The position numbers were made by a program, and so were the translations under genes. Below the pieces are notes generated by a model. The model made no database searches, was not told the origin of the DNA, and was given only the letters and a program-made list of their open reading frames with translations. This document shows, one piece after another, positions 1 through 9,246 of a stretch of DNA of 64,000 nucleotides (positions within the stretch are counted from its first letter, which is position 1; every line of letters starts with the position of its first letter). This DNA comes from Planctomycetaceae bacterium (lineage in GTDB: Bacteria > Planctomycetota > Planctomycetia > Planctomycetales > Planctomycetaceae), in NCBI GenBank assembly GCA_020426325.1, contig JAGQQG010000029.1, positions 1 through 64,000 of the forward strand. The letters are read 5' to 3'.

Positions 1-450
1 GAGTCGCATCTTGACCGTGACCGGGAGACGAACGGCATCGACGACTGCCTGAACGAGTTGCACCGTCGCCTGGGAATCACACATCAGGGCTGAGCCGCCG
101 CCGGTCTTTGTGATGCGTTCGACGGGGCAGCCCATGTTGATGTCGATCGAATCGACGCCGTATTCCTCCAGAAACTGAGCCGCATCCCGCATGCAGGCTG
201 GGTCGTTTCCGAAGATCTGGACGGCGAAGGGGGAGTCATCCGGGTGCGTGGCGATGAGGTCGAACGCCTTCTGTCGTCGTTCGAGGAGACTCCGTGCGTT
301 GACGAGGTCTGTGGTGCCGAGTCCGACTCCTCCGATCTCATGCAGAATCCGCCGAAAGGGAAGGTTCGTGTATCCTGCAAGCGGCGAGAGCAGGAATCGC
401 GACTTCAGAGCGAGGTTGCCGTACATCAGTGGCTGTGGAGCGGAGTTCAT
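1..450 (-). CDS. dus: tRNA-dihydrouridine synthase, 5' part (cut by window edge)
   Basis: The ATG lies at 450-448 on the minus strand and an open frame of 150 codons runs off the window at base 1, so only the N-terminal half is present. The frame has the Dus family hallmarks in order: an N-terminal LLSPLAGYTNLPFRR flavin-binding segment (about residues 19-33), FAVQIFGND (about 79-87), the catalytic-cysteine block NMGCPVERITKTGGGSAL (about 107-124), and a terminal VKMRL at the cut. The family reduces uridine to dihydrouridine in the tRNA D-loop using FMN and NADPH. The cysteine of MGCP is the general acid. Bacterial DusB-type is the most likely class, but subfamily cannot be settled from half a protein. 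There is no clear Shine-Dalgarno. It is divergent from the barrel protein at 622. Confidence 0.9.
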   Translation of the reverse strand, partial: MNSAPQPLMYGNLALKSRFLLSPLAGYTNLPFRRILHEIGGVGLGTTDLVNARSLLERRQKAFDLIATHPDDSPFAVQIFGNDPACMRDAAQFLEEYGVDSIDINMGCPVERITKTGGGSALMCDSQATVQLVQAVVDAVRLPVTVKMRL

Positions 451-621
451 AGCCGGAATACTTTAACCATTTTGTCAAACCGGAACGACCTGTCGCTGGA
501 GGAGTCACTCTCAGGCGTTTCCGATGTCGTGTTGTACGGATTGTACCGATTCAACTTCCTGTGAGGCCTGTACGTCATTGGCCGATCAACATGATTTCAA
601 CAATCGTGCTGGAGTTGACCC

Positions 622-1818
622 ATGCAACGGACGTTCGTAGTCGGGCTATTGATCACCATTTCCGCTTGCTTGCTTCTTCCTGAGAGAGTCTCGGCTCAGG
701 GAATCCGGGGGCAGGTGGACTGGATGTTTCTCAGCCGAGACAACAAGGCGAATTACTCTCCGTTGATCACGGGGCCGGATTCGTTCAGCGGTTCTGGGGT
801 CGGATTTGATTACCAGTCCGGCTACCGGGTGATGCTCGGCTACAGTGCCCCGCAGTTTGAGGTTGAGGGCCAGTTCACGAACCTCGACGAATGGCATGAC
901 TCCACCTACAGGACGCTGACCGAAGAACTGGTGTTCGACGACAATCAGGCGAATCCGTTCATCGTCGGCGGGACGCCGGGCAACGTCTTCGGCGTGACGA
1001 CCGCACTGTCCGCAGCAGCGATGGATGCGCTCACCGCCACACTGGATGACGAAACGCTTGAGGGAGAGTTCCTTACGCCCGGAGCCATCGCGACCTTCGA
1101 GTATCAGAGCGAATACAGCGACGGTGAACTCAACATCACCACCTCACGATGTAACTGGTGGCGGGTTGGACTGGGTTACCGGCATGTCGAGCTTGACGAA
1201 CTGGCAGGCTTTGGAGTCATCGGACAGTTCGATGCTTTGGACGTGGATGACGGCCAAACGGTCGGCGGAGTTTCCAATGACGAGAACGATGGCCTATCCA
1301 ACGCAGCACTGGTCGAGGCGGGGCTGGTCAATTCGGTCTCGGCAGACGGGTTTGACAACATCCTCAGCGCAGCAGGCCCCGACACTCTGGCGATCGGCAT
1401 CCGCAGCAAGACCACGAACCGGCTGAACGGTATCCAGGGAACATTCGACGGTTCAATCGTCGATTCCCCCTACTTCCTGTTGGACCTTGCGTTCCGAATG
1501 GGTCTGTTCCACAACCAGACCAGTGCAACGGTGACTGAATCCGTGGTCGGCAGTGAGAACGATGCCTCTGTCTACTCGCGATCACTTGAGGACAACGACA
1601 ACACGTATTCATTCCTCGTGGGGACCGGCTTCCGAGCAGCGATTAAGCTGACGGATAATCTCCGCATCCACACCGGCTACGAATTCGTGTTCATCAACAA
1701 CGTTGCCTTGGCTCCGAGTCAGGCGGCCCAGGTGGCCCCCGGTGGGATCTTCTCGATCGACAACGGCAGCAACGTCGTAATTCATGGTGCACGGTTGGGA
1801 CTGGAACTGGTGTTCTAG
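622..1818 (+). CDS. predicted secreted outer-membrane beta-barrel protein
   Basis: A 398-residue protein with a clear Sec signal peptide (MQRTFVVGLL start, cleavage probably after VSAQ near residue 26). The mature part is rich in alternating polar and aromatic strands (GYRVMLGYSAPQFEVEGQF, WWRVGLGYRHVEL, YSFLVGTGFRAAIKL, LRIHTGYEFVF) and ends in GLELVF, a C-terminal phenylalanine typical of barrels handled by the BAM complex. Two acidic loops (about 100-130 and 205-250) would be extracellular. It resembles the planctomycete BBP7-like barrel proteins in composition, which is an inference. Ligand and function are unknown. It stands alone: dus is divergent upstream and a helicase convergent downstream. 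Confidence 0.65.
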   Translation: MQRTFVVGLLITISACLLLPERVSAQGIRGQVDWMFLSRDNKANYSPLITGPDSFSGSGVGFDYQSGYRVMLGYSAPQFEVEGQFTNLDEWHDSTYRTLTEELVFDDNQANPFIVGGTPGNVFGVTTALSAAAMDALTATLDDETLEGEFLTPGAIATFEYQSEYSDGELNITTSRCNWWRVGLGYRHVELDELAGFGVIGQFDALDVDDGQTVGGVSNDENDGLSNAALVEAGLVNSVSADGFDNILSAAGPDTLAIGIRSKTTNRLNGIQGTFDGSIVDSPYFLLDLAFRMGLFHNQTSATVTESVVGSENDASVYSRSLEDNDNTYSFLVGTGFRAAIKLTDNLRIHTGYEFVFINNVALAPSQAAQVAPGGIFSIDNGSNVVIHGARLGLELVF

Positions 1819-1848
1819 TGGTCAGTCATTTTTGAAGATGTGAGTTTG

Positions 1849-1962
1849 GTGGCCGGGGCTGGAGGACGAAGTCCGAAGCCCCGGCGGTCGCGCATTCGAC
1901 ACTTGAGGTCCAGAACCCACTCACCGGGTCTTCCCTCCTGACGTCGGTCCAGCCTCGGCCAC
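1849..1962. repeat. palindromic repeat, family O, copy 1
   Basis: The left arm GGTGGCCGGGGCTGGAGG with a following AAGCCCCGG is mirrored, imperfectly, by CCGGGTCTTCCC and GGTCCAGCCTCGGCCAC on the right. It lies between the convergent barrel and helicase genes. The second copy sits in frame inside the ATP-grasp gene at 9396-9481. Confidence 0.6.
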
Positions 1963-1987
1963 TCGCAATCTCAATCCTGACTCTTCA

Positions 1988-4900
1988 CTAGGAGAACAAC
2001 AACTCCAAGTCGTCCGCGGTCAGGTCTTTCATGACGCGGTTGTCGGCTTCGAGGATGGCATCCGCCAGCTTTCGCTTCTTGGCCTGCAGTTCGATGATCT
2101 TCTCTTCGACTGTGTTCCGACAGATGAGTCGATAGGCAAAGACCTGTTTGGTCTGCCCTACCCGGTGAGCACGGTCGATCGCTTGAGCCTCAACAGCCGG
2201 GTTCCACCAGGGATCGAGGAGGTAGACATACTCAGCAGCCGTGAGGTTGAGTCCGAGTCCTCCCGCTTTCAGGCTGATCAGGAATACGTGCACATCGGGG
2301 TCGTCCTGGAAATCCTGAACTACCTTTTCCCGGTCACGAGTCTTGCCATCGAGATACGCATAGCGGATGCCGTGATCGTCCAGCTTCTGTTTGACGATGG
2401 ACAACATGCTGGTGAACTGCGAGAAGACGAGGGACTTATGCCCTTCCTCGATCAGTTCTTCGAGATGGGGGACGAGCACGTCCAGTTTGGCGGAAGGGTC
2501 GCCGAGGGCGTCTTCAGCGAGCAGCCCCGGATGGCAGGCCGCCTGCCGCAATCGTAGCAGGGCTTCAAGAACGTGCATCTTGCTTTTGCCAAGCCCCTGC
2601 TCTTTGACCATCCCCAGCAGTGACTGTCGATAGTGCTCACGCAACTCGTCATAACGACGGCGCTGAGCATCGTCCATGTCGCAGAAGATCGTCTCTTCGA
2701 ACTTGTCCGGAAGTTCGGTCGCGACTTCCTTCTTGGTTCGACGCAGCACAAAGGGTTTCAGTCCTTTCGAGAGGGCAGACTGCGCCTCCTGGTCGGCCAC
2801 ATCGTTTGAGTAGAGCTTGAAGACGCTGCTGCGTCCCAGCATGCCCGGGTTGAGAAACTCGAAGATGGACCACAGATCGCCCAGGTGATTCTCAATCGGG
2901 GTACCGCTCAATGCCAGACGATGATCGGCCTGTAACAGCCGCGACGCCTTGGCGACCTGCGAGGATGCATTCTTGATGGTTTGTGCTTCGTCCAGGACGA
3001 CAAAGTCAAAGCGGTTATCTTTCAGATCCGCAATGTCCCGACGGAGGGTGCCATACGTGGTGAGAATGATGTCATGTTTGGCGAATGTCTCACGCAACTC
3101 CTCTCGGTTGGTTCCCGAATACTCCATCGTGGAGAGTTGAGGCGTGAACCGGTGGATCTCATGAGCCCAGTTAAAGAGCAGAGATTTGGGCACGACGATG
3201 AGGGACGGCCGCTTCTCCTTGCGAGTCGCAACGTGTTCGAGCAGCAATGCGAGCACCTGGACCGTTTTGCCGAGCCCCATGTCGTCCGCGAGACATCCCC
3301 CGAAATTGAAGTCTCGCAGGAACTCCAGCCAGCCGAGCCCTTCCCGCTGGTAGGGCCGCAGCTGCCCCTGAAAGTTTGTGGTTTCCTTGGCAGAGGTTAC
3401 CCCCTCGAATGACATCAAGCGGTCTCTCAAAGCTGCAAACTCTTCGTCGACATCGACCGGTTGTTTGGCAGCCAATAAGGCATCGATCAGCCCTGCCTGG
3501 GTGACAGAGAAACGGAGGTTTCCGTCCTGCATGGTTCCCAGTCCTGAAATCAAACCGTACCGTTCGGCCCAATCATCGGGGAGAATTCCCAGCGAACCGT
3601 CCGGAAGGCGGATCGTGTTGTCCTTACGAGCGAGGGCTGCAAGCAACTCCGGAAAATCAACGATCTGCCCGCCGAAGTCCACTTCTCCAGAGAGTTCGAA
3701 CCAGTCGATTCCCGATCGTATCTTGAGTTGGGGCATCGATGCTTGGCGGACTTCATGCCCATCGGCCCTCACCAGCCAGCCGGCGTCCACCAGTGTACGC
3801 ACCGCGTGGCCAAGCTCGGTTATCGGGATGTCAACGTCGTGCTCCCGGCGTCGCTGATCGAGACGTCGACGGAAACCCAACTCCTGAAGCAGATGCCAGC
3901 ACTGCTCTTCCACATGGCGATCTCGCAGAATGCATCGCCCCTCCTCACGCTGCACGATGGCCCATTGACGCGACGCGGCAGAAACCCGGGTCCCCGCATA
4001 GTCAAACTCGACCATGCCCGAAAGCCGCTCCTGCCGGAAGCCGCGTGTCTGTGGTGTTGTGACAGTCAGGATCGGAGTCGGGGTGACACGAATCTCTTCC
4101 AGACGCAACTCATCGGGAAGGTCAAGTGTCGGCAGATTGGGGAGGTCGAGCAGTTGATCGACAAGTTCCTCCGCCTCCTCCGCTGCGCCTGTGAGCTGAC
4201 TCTGAGACGTCAGCATCTTCACCCAAGGCTGAGCGCCAAAATCTTCGACTCGAAAGATGGAATGTTTGTAGATCGCGAGACCGCCGGGAACGAGCAGGTC
4301 GAGACGTTCCAGTCCAATCCGCTCATCACCTCGCCGAAGCTCCCCCTTCAACTTCCAATTGCCCGCAGCTTTTTTCCCGGCGTTCTCCGCTGTCGTGGTC
4401 AGAACCAGGGCCAACTCCCAGGGTTCGCCTTCGTCCCAGGAGAGGGACTCGTGGCTATTCTCCGCTGTGTCCAGAATTCGCGTGTGACCGGTGGCACACA
4501 TCCGAGGGAGCAGCAACTCGCACAGCTCGTAGGGGACTCGGTACCGGTGCACGGCGGATTGGAACTCGGCCTGTTGGGCGATCCAACTCGACCGTTCTGG
4601 AGTCCCGCCGGTGAGGTAGGCGAGGATGCGTCGCATGTCCTCGTGTTCGATTTCTCCTAGTCTCCCCGGACGTAATTTCAGTGGTTTGAGCTTGCCCCAT
4701 TGACCGTTTGCCCGCCGCTGTCGCTGTGAAGTCTGAACAACGAGCATCCCGCTCTCACGACTTTCCGCGGCATCAATCTCGAAATAGATCTCACGGTCGA
4801 GTTCCTTTGCCTTGCTTCCTTCGTCGGAACCGACAATCTGTTGTCGAAGTTCGACCAGCTGCTGTTCCCATTCCCTGAGCTTGCGCGGAGCCTTCTTGAC

Positions 4901-5320
4901 CGTTCGCACGGCGGTGCTCTTCGGCTGATAGATCTCTCCGCTGAGCAGATCGTCTTCGTCATCTTCAAACGAGAAACTCGTCAGAGTGCTGATCACATCA
5001 TCCGCCACAAACGGAGGGATGTTGCCCTCTCGAGGTGGAGCGGACAGATAGTCCCCTGCATCGACAGCGAGCACGGTGGCCCACAGATGCTTGCACGAGA
5101 TATTGCGGCTGGTGGATTCGCTCACACAGCTGCAGTACATGTTCAGCGTGTTGTTCTGACGGCTCAGATGGGTTTCGTACTCCGTCCCATCTCTGACAAC
5201 GCCGTACAGTTCGTCGGGCGTGACGCGCACAACTTCGACTCGCTCGGCCTCCAGATACGCGGCACCTCGGAAACGAATATCACCTCGAAATTGGCTTTCA
5301 AGCAGCCGGGCCAGGGACAC
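1988..5320 (-). CDS. SWIM zinc-finger SNF2-family DEAD/DEAH helicase
   Basis: A 1110-residue Swi2/Snf2 ATPase. An N-terminal SWIM finger is visible as C63-x-C65 and C76-x-H78. A long linker domain of about 550 residues follows. The motor begins at LRPYQREGLGWLEF (about 650), with Walker A DDMGLGKT (about 683), Walker B DEAQ (about 773), motif III SGTPIEN (about 805), then helicase-C motifs LVFSQFTSML (about 962), SLKAGGLGLNLT and DRAHRVGQTKQ (about 1052). Such proteins translocate on duplex DNA and remodel bound proteins or assist transcription and repair. The partner is unknown. All canonical motor motifs are present, so it should be active. The start used is the ATG at 5320. It is the largest gene of its neighbourhood and stands alone. 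Confidence 0.93.
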   Translation of the reverse strand: MSLARLLESQFRGDIRFRGAAYLEAERVEVVRVTPDELYGVVRDGTEYETHLSRQNNTLNMYCSCVSESTSRNISCKHLWATVLAVDAGDYLSAPPREGNIPPFVADDVISTLTSFSFEDDEDDLLSGEIYQPKSTAVRTVKKAPRKLREWEQQLVELRQQIVGSDEGSKAKELDREIYFEIDAAESRESGMLVVQTSQRQRRANGQWGKLKPLKLRPGRLGEIEHEDMRRILAYLTGGTPERSSWIAQQAEFQSAVHRYRVPYELCELLLPRMCATGHTRILDTAENSHESLSWDEGEPWELALVLTTTAENAGKKAAGNWKLKGELRRGDERIGLERLDLLVPGGLAIYKHSIFRVEDFGAQPWVKMLTSQSQLTGAAEEAEELVDQLLDLPNLPTLDLPDELRLEEIRVTPTPILTVTTPQTRGFRQERLSGMVEFDYAGTRVSAASRQWAIVQREEGRCILRDRHVEEQCWHLLQELGFRRRLDQRRREHDVDIPITELGHAVRTLVDAGWLVRADGHEVRQASMPQLKIRSGIDWFELSGEVDFGGQIVDFPELLAALARKDNTIRLPDGSLGILPDDWAERYGLISGLGTMQDGNLRFSVTQAGLIDALLAAKQPVDVDEEFAALRDRLMSFEGVTSAKETTNFQGQLRPYQREGLGWLEFLRDFNFGGCLADDMGLGKTVQVLALLLEHVATRKEKRPSLIVVPKSLLFNWAHEIHRFTPQLSTMEYSGTNREELRETFAKHDIILTTYGTLRRDIADLKDNRFDFVVLDEAQTIKNASSQVAKASRLLQADHRLALSGTPIENHLGDLWSIFEFLNPGMLGRSSVFKLYSNDVADQEAQSALSKGLKPFVLRRTKKEVATELPDKFEETIFCDMDDAQRRRYDELREHYRQSLLGMVKEQGLGKSKMHVLEALLRLRQAACHPGLLAEDALGDPSAKLDVLVPHLEELIEEGHKSLVFSQFTSMLSIVKQKLDDHGIRYAYLDGKTRDREKVVQDFQDDPDVHVFLISLKAGGLGLNLTAAEYVYLLDPWWNPAVEAQAIDRAHRVGQTKQVFAYRLICRNTVEEKIIELQAKKRKLADAILEADNRVMKDLTADDLELLFS

Positions 5321-5661
5321 AGAGTCCTCCCTGATAATCCTGAGTCAGTACGTCAAAAGTGTTCCGGGAACATCCCCTCGCTCGACGCTTGCGAGCGGCT
5401 CCCCGTCCGCTAAGTGCTCCAGTCAGTTCTGAGTGGCGCAGACGACAAGGGTAACGGATCATCCGCACGACGGACAGGCCTTTCTACCGGGATTTCCTCG
5501 GGCGATCGAGGTGAGGCGGGATTTCTCGTCTTGAAAAATCTCAGAAGCATTGAAAAGCTTCGGGCCGGACGAAACATCACAACTGCGATTCTCTCCGCTC
5601 GCCTGTGAACGAGTTGCTTCCTACAATCGTCGGGGCTAAATCACTCTTTGCTCAGCCGACC
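5321..5661. other. intergenic region between divergent genes, no gene seen
   Basis: This 341-bp gap separates the minus-strand helicase from the plus-strand LarA-like gene and must hold both promoters. No convincing -35/-10 pair, RNA gene or family palindrome is visible. An in-frame GTG at 5605 could extend the LarA-like protein by 19 residues, but the ATG at 5662 gives a better N-terminus. Confidence 0.5.
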
Positions 5662-6930
5662 ATGACGACTGCACCTTCCATTCTCTCCGACGACGACGTC
5701 CGCCGCTGGATCACGCAACATGTCCCTGCAGAGGACTTCGCGGGCAAACGCGTGTTGCTCGTGGTCCCTGACGCGACGCGTACCGCTCCCCTGCCCCTGT
5801 TGTTTGGAACGCTGTTCAAACACCTGCGTCCCGCTGTGGAAGCTCTGGACGTGATGGTCGCCCTGGGGACGCACCCCCCCATGTCTGAAACGGCGATCTG
5901 CAAAATGCTCGGCATCACCGATCAGGAGCGACACCGGTTGTTCCTGCAGACGCAGTTGCTGAATCACGAATGGGACCGTCCCGAAAGTCTCATGACCATC
6001 GGCACACTCACAAAGCAGGACACGGAAGATATCTCGGGGGGACTACTCTCGGTCGAAGTCCCGGTGCAGATCAATCGACACATCGCCGATTACGATATGC
6101 TGCTGATCATTGGCCCCGTGTTCCCGCACGAAGTCGTCGGATTCTCAGGCGGCAACAAGTACTTCTTCCCCGGCATCTCCGGTCCGGATCTGCTCAACTT
6201 CTTCCACTGGCTTGGTGCCCTCATCACCAACGTGGGGATCATCGGCGTGAAAGACACACCCGTGCGTCAGGTCGTCGAGCGAGCTGCCGCCATGATCCCC
6301 AACGAGACGCGAGCCCTCACGTTCGTTGTCGCCCCGGACGGCACTGCACGTCTGCATGGGCTCGCCTATGGAACCCCGACGGGTTCATGGAAAGAGTCGG
6401 CCGACCTCTCCGGGCAGGTACACATCAAGCTGATGCCGCGCCCGTTCCAGACGGTCCTCTCCTGCGCCCCGCTGATGTATGACGAACTCTGGGTCGCTGG
6501 CAAGTGCATGTATAAGCTGGAGCCCGTTGTCGCGGATGGAGGTGAACTGATCATCTACGCACCCCACATGAACGAGATTTCCGTCACGCACGGCAAGCTC
6601 ATCGAGGAAGTCGGGTATCATTGCCGCGACTACTTCACCGGCCAATGGGACAAGTTCAAGGACTACCCCTGGGGCGTCCTCGCTCACTCGACCCACGTCC
6701 GAGGCACGGGCACCTACGACAACGGCGTCGAACAGTGCCGCGTCAAAGTCACCCTCGCCTCCGGCATCCCGGAGGAAGTCTGCCACCGCATCAACCTCGG
6801 CTACCGCGACCCGGATACGATCGACGTCGAGTCATTCGCCAACCGAGAAGACGAAGGCATCCTGCTCATCCGCAAAGCGGGCGAACAACTCTACCGGCTC
6901 GAAGAAGGAGTCAGCACCGCTCACGAGTAG
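5662..6930 (+). CDS. LarA-like lactate racemase family protein (DUF2088)
   Basis: A 422-residue protein with the LarA fold signatures: PDATRTAPLP (about 36-45), ALGTHPPM (about 67), FPHEVVGFSGGNKYFFPGIS (about 154-173) and C-terminal SGIPEEVCHRINLGYRDPD. The histidines and lysine of these segments correspond to residues that hold the nickel-pincer cofactor or act in catalysis in lactate racemase. The planctomycete members have uncertain substrates; 2-hydroxyacid racemisation or epimerisation is the family expectation. No larB, larC or larE cofactor genes are nearby. The TAG stop at 6928-6930 is contributed by the first bases of palindrome A1. The ATG at 5662 is preferred over GTG 5605. It heads the co-directional run ending at 11245. 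Confidence 0.8.
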   Translation: MTTAPSILSDDDVRRWITQHVPAEDFAGKRVLLVVPDATRTAPLPLLFGTLFKHLRPAVEALDVMVALGTHPPMSETAICKMLGITDQERHRLFLQTQLLNHEWDRPESLMTIGTLTKQDTEDISGGLLSVEVPVQINRHIADYDMLLIIGPVFPHEVVGFSGGNKYFFPGISGPDLLNFFHWLGALITNVGIIGVKDTPVRQVVERAAAMIPNETRALTFVVAPDGTARLHGLAYGTPTGSWKESADLSGQVHIKLMPRPFQTVLSCAPLMYDELWVAGKCMYKLEPVVADGGELIIYAPHMNEISVTHGKLIEEVGYHCRDYFTGQWDKFKDYPWGVLAHSTHVRGTGTYDNGVEQCRVKVTLASGIPEEVCHRINLGYRDPDTIDVESFANREDEGILLIRKAGEQLYRLEEGVSTAHE

Positions 6931-6997
6931 CTGGATTCGCCAGAATTCAGCATTGCTAGCTCATGTCTTCTATCTGAACTCTGGCGAGTTCAGCTAC
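6927..6997. repeat. palindromic repeat, family A, copy 1
   Basis: A 71-bp inverted repeat: GTAGCTGGATTCGCCAGAA at the left, and CTCTGGCGAGTTCAGCTAC at the right. Each arm is itself a small hairpin (CTGAACT, CGCCAG loop, AGTTCAG in the consensus). The left end supplies the TAG stop of the preceding gene. Other copies lie at 10224, 16547 and 31165. Confidence 0.85.
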
Positions 6998-7047
6998 GAT
7001 CGGATCAAGCATCCACACGAACTACTTGCAGCAGATGGAATCGTCTC

Positions 7048-7362
7048 ATGTCCGAAATGAAGTTCGCCGTCAAACATGATCGCACGCTGCAGGAAGCCCG
7101 TGATGTGCTCGAACAGACGGTCAACGATGCCCAGGCCAAGTTCGGCTTCATGATCGACAAGATCACATGGAACGACGACCGCACGCAAGCCGAGATCGCC
7201 GCAAAAGGAGCCGAAATCAAAGCCTGGGTTGATCCAACCGAGGTGCATCTTACCCTCGATATCCCCCTCCTCAACAAATTCCTCAGCGGCCCGATCATCC
7301 AGAACCTCAAAGGGCTGGTCGAAGACAACTTTCAGAAAAAACTCACCGATGATTCCGTTTAG
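7048..7362 (+). CDS. small PHA-granule-region type protein (polyhydroxyalkanoic acid system family)
   Basis: A 104-residue soluble protein with an N-terminal helix carrying alternating charged residues (RTLQEARDVLEQTVNDAQAK), a beta segment (ITWNDDRTQAEIAAKGAEIK) and a C-terminal amphipathic helix (LSGPIIQNLKGLVEDNFQK). This order, about 90-105 residues long, matches the PHA_gran_rgn family of small proteins found beside polyhydroxyalkanoate genes in proteobacteria. No PHA synthase is seen here, so a role in granules is only a family inference. The TAG stop (7360-7362) lies inside the left arm of palindrome K1. Confidence 0.5.
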   Translation: MSEMKFAVKHDRTLQEARDVLEQTVNDAQAKFGFMIDKITWNDDRTQAEIAAKGAEIKAWVDPTEVHLTLDIPLLNKFLSGPIIQNLKGLVEDNFQKKLTDDSV

Positions 7363-7390
7363 CCCCACATTTCAAATGCGAGGCTAAACG
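7356..7390. repeat. palindromic repeat, family K, copy 1
   Basis: CGTTTAGCCCCACATTT is mirrored by GCGAGGCTAAACG, forming a hairpin with a 9-bp outer stem. It overlaps the stop codon of the upstream small gene, which it supplies. The second copy is at 34006-34040. Confidence 0.7.
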
Positions 7391-7404
7391 TCTCCCAACA
7401 TCAA

Positions 7405-8256
7405 ATGACAAACATGCCAGACGATGCCACTCAATCCCGCATGACCTTCGCCGTCGATATTGCTCGCGAGGCGGACGAATTGATCCTGCGCTTCTATCAA
7501 CACCCCGAACTTGCCGTCGAACTCAAGTCAGACGCGTCGCCCGTCACGGTGGCCGATCGTGAGGCCGAACGACTCATGCGGGAGCGGATTAACGAGACGT
7601 TTCCCGATGACGCGATCCTCGGCGAGGAGTTCGGCGAGAAGTCCGGCACGAGCGGGTGGCGATGGATTCTCGATCCGGTCGACGGCACCAAGTCGTTCGT
7701 GCATGGCGTGCCTTTGTTCGGGACACTCATTGGTGTGGAGAAAGACGGTCGTGCAGAAGTGGGTGTCTGTTGCATGCCGGCCCTCAATGAGATCGCCTAT
7801 GCCGGCACCGGGCTGGGGTGCTGGTGGCAACAGCGGGGCGAAGAGCCGGTCAAATCGCAGGTGTCGACGACCGATAAACTCTCCGATGCATTGGTCTGCT
7901 ATACCTCATATCGATACTTCTCAGCATCCGGCGAAGCAGCCGTGATCGAAGCCCTGCGGGACAACTGTCGGATCACGCGAGGGTGGGGCGACTGTTACGG
8001 TCACCTGCTCGTGGCGACGGGTCGGGCGGATGTCATTGTCGAACCTGCCCTGCATCCCTGGGACGCAGCCGCGCTCATCCCGCTCGTCCGGGAAGCGGGG
8101 GGACACTTCCTCGACTGGAACGGCCAGGAATCGTTCGAGACCGGCAACGGCATGAGCGTCAACAACGCGCTGCGTGACGAAGTCCTGTCCCTCGTTCAGA
8201 AACACAAATCTTCCCAGACCCAAGCGTCCCACATGGGACGTGTCGGCGGTGCATAG
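7405..8256 (+). CDS. hisN: histidinol-phosphatase, inositol-monophosphatase type
   Basis: A 283-residue member of the IMPase superfamily. Metal-binding motifs are intact: EEFGE (about 71-75), ILDPVDGTKSFVHGVPLFGT (about 91-110) and PWDAAAL near the C-terminus (about 218). The DPVDGTKSFVHGVPLFGTLI block and the GWGDCYGHLLVATGRAD segment are characteristic of the HisN subfamily, which dephosphorylates L-histidinol phosphate in histidine synthesis. Simple inositol phosphatases differ there. No other his gene is in the window, so an alternative phosphate ester is possible. Several in-frame ATGs exist (7405, 7414, 7441). It ends 4 bp before mch and is probably co-transcribed with it. Confidence 0.78.
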   Translation: MTNMPDDATQSRMTFAVDIAREADELILRFYQHPELAVELKSDASPVTVADREAERLMRERINETFPDDAILGEEFGEKSGTSGWRWILDPVDGTKSFVHGVPLFGTLIGVEKDGRAEVGVCCMPALNEIAYAGTGLGCWWQQRGEEPVKSQVSTTDKLSDALVCYTSYRYFSASGEAAVIEALRDNCRITRGWGDCYGHLLVATGRADVIVEPALHPWDAAALIPLVREAGGHFLDWNGQESFETGNGMSVNNALRDEVLSLVQKHKSSQTQASHMGRVGGA

Positions 8257-8260
8257 CCTG

Positions 8261-9235
8261 ATGTCACACCCCATTGAAAACGAACCGGTCCTCAACGAAC
8301 TCGCGTGGGCACTCGTGGAAGAGATCATCGTCTCTGCCGAGGATTTGCGTGTGCAGATGCATGAGACCTCCGCAGGAGGAACCGTCATCGATTTCGGTGT
8401 CGATGCTCTCGGTTCGCTCGCTGCGGGAATCGCCTTGTCCGAGGTCTGCATGGCCGGGCTAGCGGAGATTGAGCTCCAGCAGGGAACGCTCAACGGCATC
8501 GGCTGGCCGCAAGTGTTCGTCTCGACGGACGAACCACTGGCCGCGTGTCTGCTGAGCCAGTACGCCGGCTGGGCGGTGCAGGTCGGCAAATTCTTCGGGA
8601 TGGGGAGCGGCCCCATGCGCGCCGCCGCCGGAGCAGAGGAAATGTTCTCGCATCTCGACTATCACGAGGAGGCCGAGCAGGTTGTCGGCGTGCTGGAGAG
8701 CGGCAAGCTGCCGGGCGAGGATGTGATCATGATGATCGCTGAGAAATGCGGTGTCTCACCAAACAACGTGACACTGCTCGTGGCTCCGACTGCCTCAGTC
8801 GCCGGTTCGTTCCAGGTCGTGGCCCGTTCGGTCGAAACCTGTCTGCACAAGTTGCACGAATTGAAGTTCGATCTGACCCGCATCCGGAGTGCGGTCGGCT
8901 CGGCCCCGTTCGCTCCTGTGGCCGCCGACGATCTCGCAGGAATCGGACGAACCAACGATGCGATCCTGTATGGAGGTCGTGTCCATCTGTGGGTGACCGG
9001 AGATGATGAGTCGCTCGCGTCAATTGGCCCGAAGGTCCCCTCCTCTGCCTCGGAGGCTTACGGCGAGCCATTCGTCACAATCTTCGAGCAAGCGGGTCAT
9101 GACTTCTACGCCATCGACAAACTGCTGTTCTCCCCCGCCGAGGTCGTCTTCCAGAATGTCGACACAGGCCGTGTCCACGTCTTCGGCGGAACCGATGAGT
9201 CAGTCGTCGCAAAATCCTTCGGCATAGCTCGCTAA
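8261..9235 (+). CDS. mch: methenyltetrahydromethanopterin cyclohydrolase
   Basis: A 324-residue protein recognisable along its length as Mch: GGTVIDFGVDALGSLAAGI near residue 40, GIGWPQVFVSTDEPLAACLL near 80, FFGMGSGPMRA (about 112), an AGIGRTNDAILYGG block (about 230) and DFYAIDKLLFSPAEV near 285. Mch interconverts 5,10-methenyl- and 5-formyl-H4MPT in the archaeal-type C1 pathway that planctomycetes use for formaldehyde oxidation. The start at ATG 8261 is 4 bp after the hisN stop. An in-frame upstream start at 8174 would overlap hisN by 83 bp and adds no conserved sequence. The next gene, an ATP-grasp ligase, follows 11 bp later; RimK-like ligase next to mch is a recurring arrangement in H4MPT-using bacteria. 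Confidence 0.92.
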   Translation: MSHPIENEPVLNELAWALVEEIIVSAEDLRVQMHETSAGGTVIDFGVDALGSLAAGIALSEVCMAGLAEIELQQGTLNGIGWPQVFVSTDEPLAACLLSQYAGWAVQVGKFFGMGSGPMRAAAGAEEMFSHLDYHEEAEQVVGVLESGKLPGEDVIMMIAEKCGVSPNNVTLLVAPTASVAGSFQVVARSVETCLHKLHELKFDLTRIRSAVGSAPFAPVAADDLAGIGRTNDAILYGGRVHLWVTGDDESLASIGPKVPSSASEAYGEPFVTIFEQAGHDFYAIDKLLFSPAEVVFQNVDTGRVHVFGGTDESVVAKSFGIAR

Positions 9236-9246
9236 GGAGCCAAGCG

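Noticed and set aside
3728-4660. 310-codon plus-strand frame opposite the SNF2 helicase
   Set aside because: It is antisense to a gene with all helicase motifs; its composition and lack of any domain mark it as a shadow frame.
8174-8260. Longer N-terminus for Mch
   Set aside because: It would overlap hisN by 83 bp and has no family-like sequence; ATG 8261 fits.
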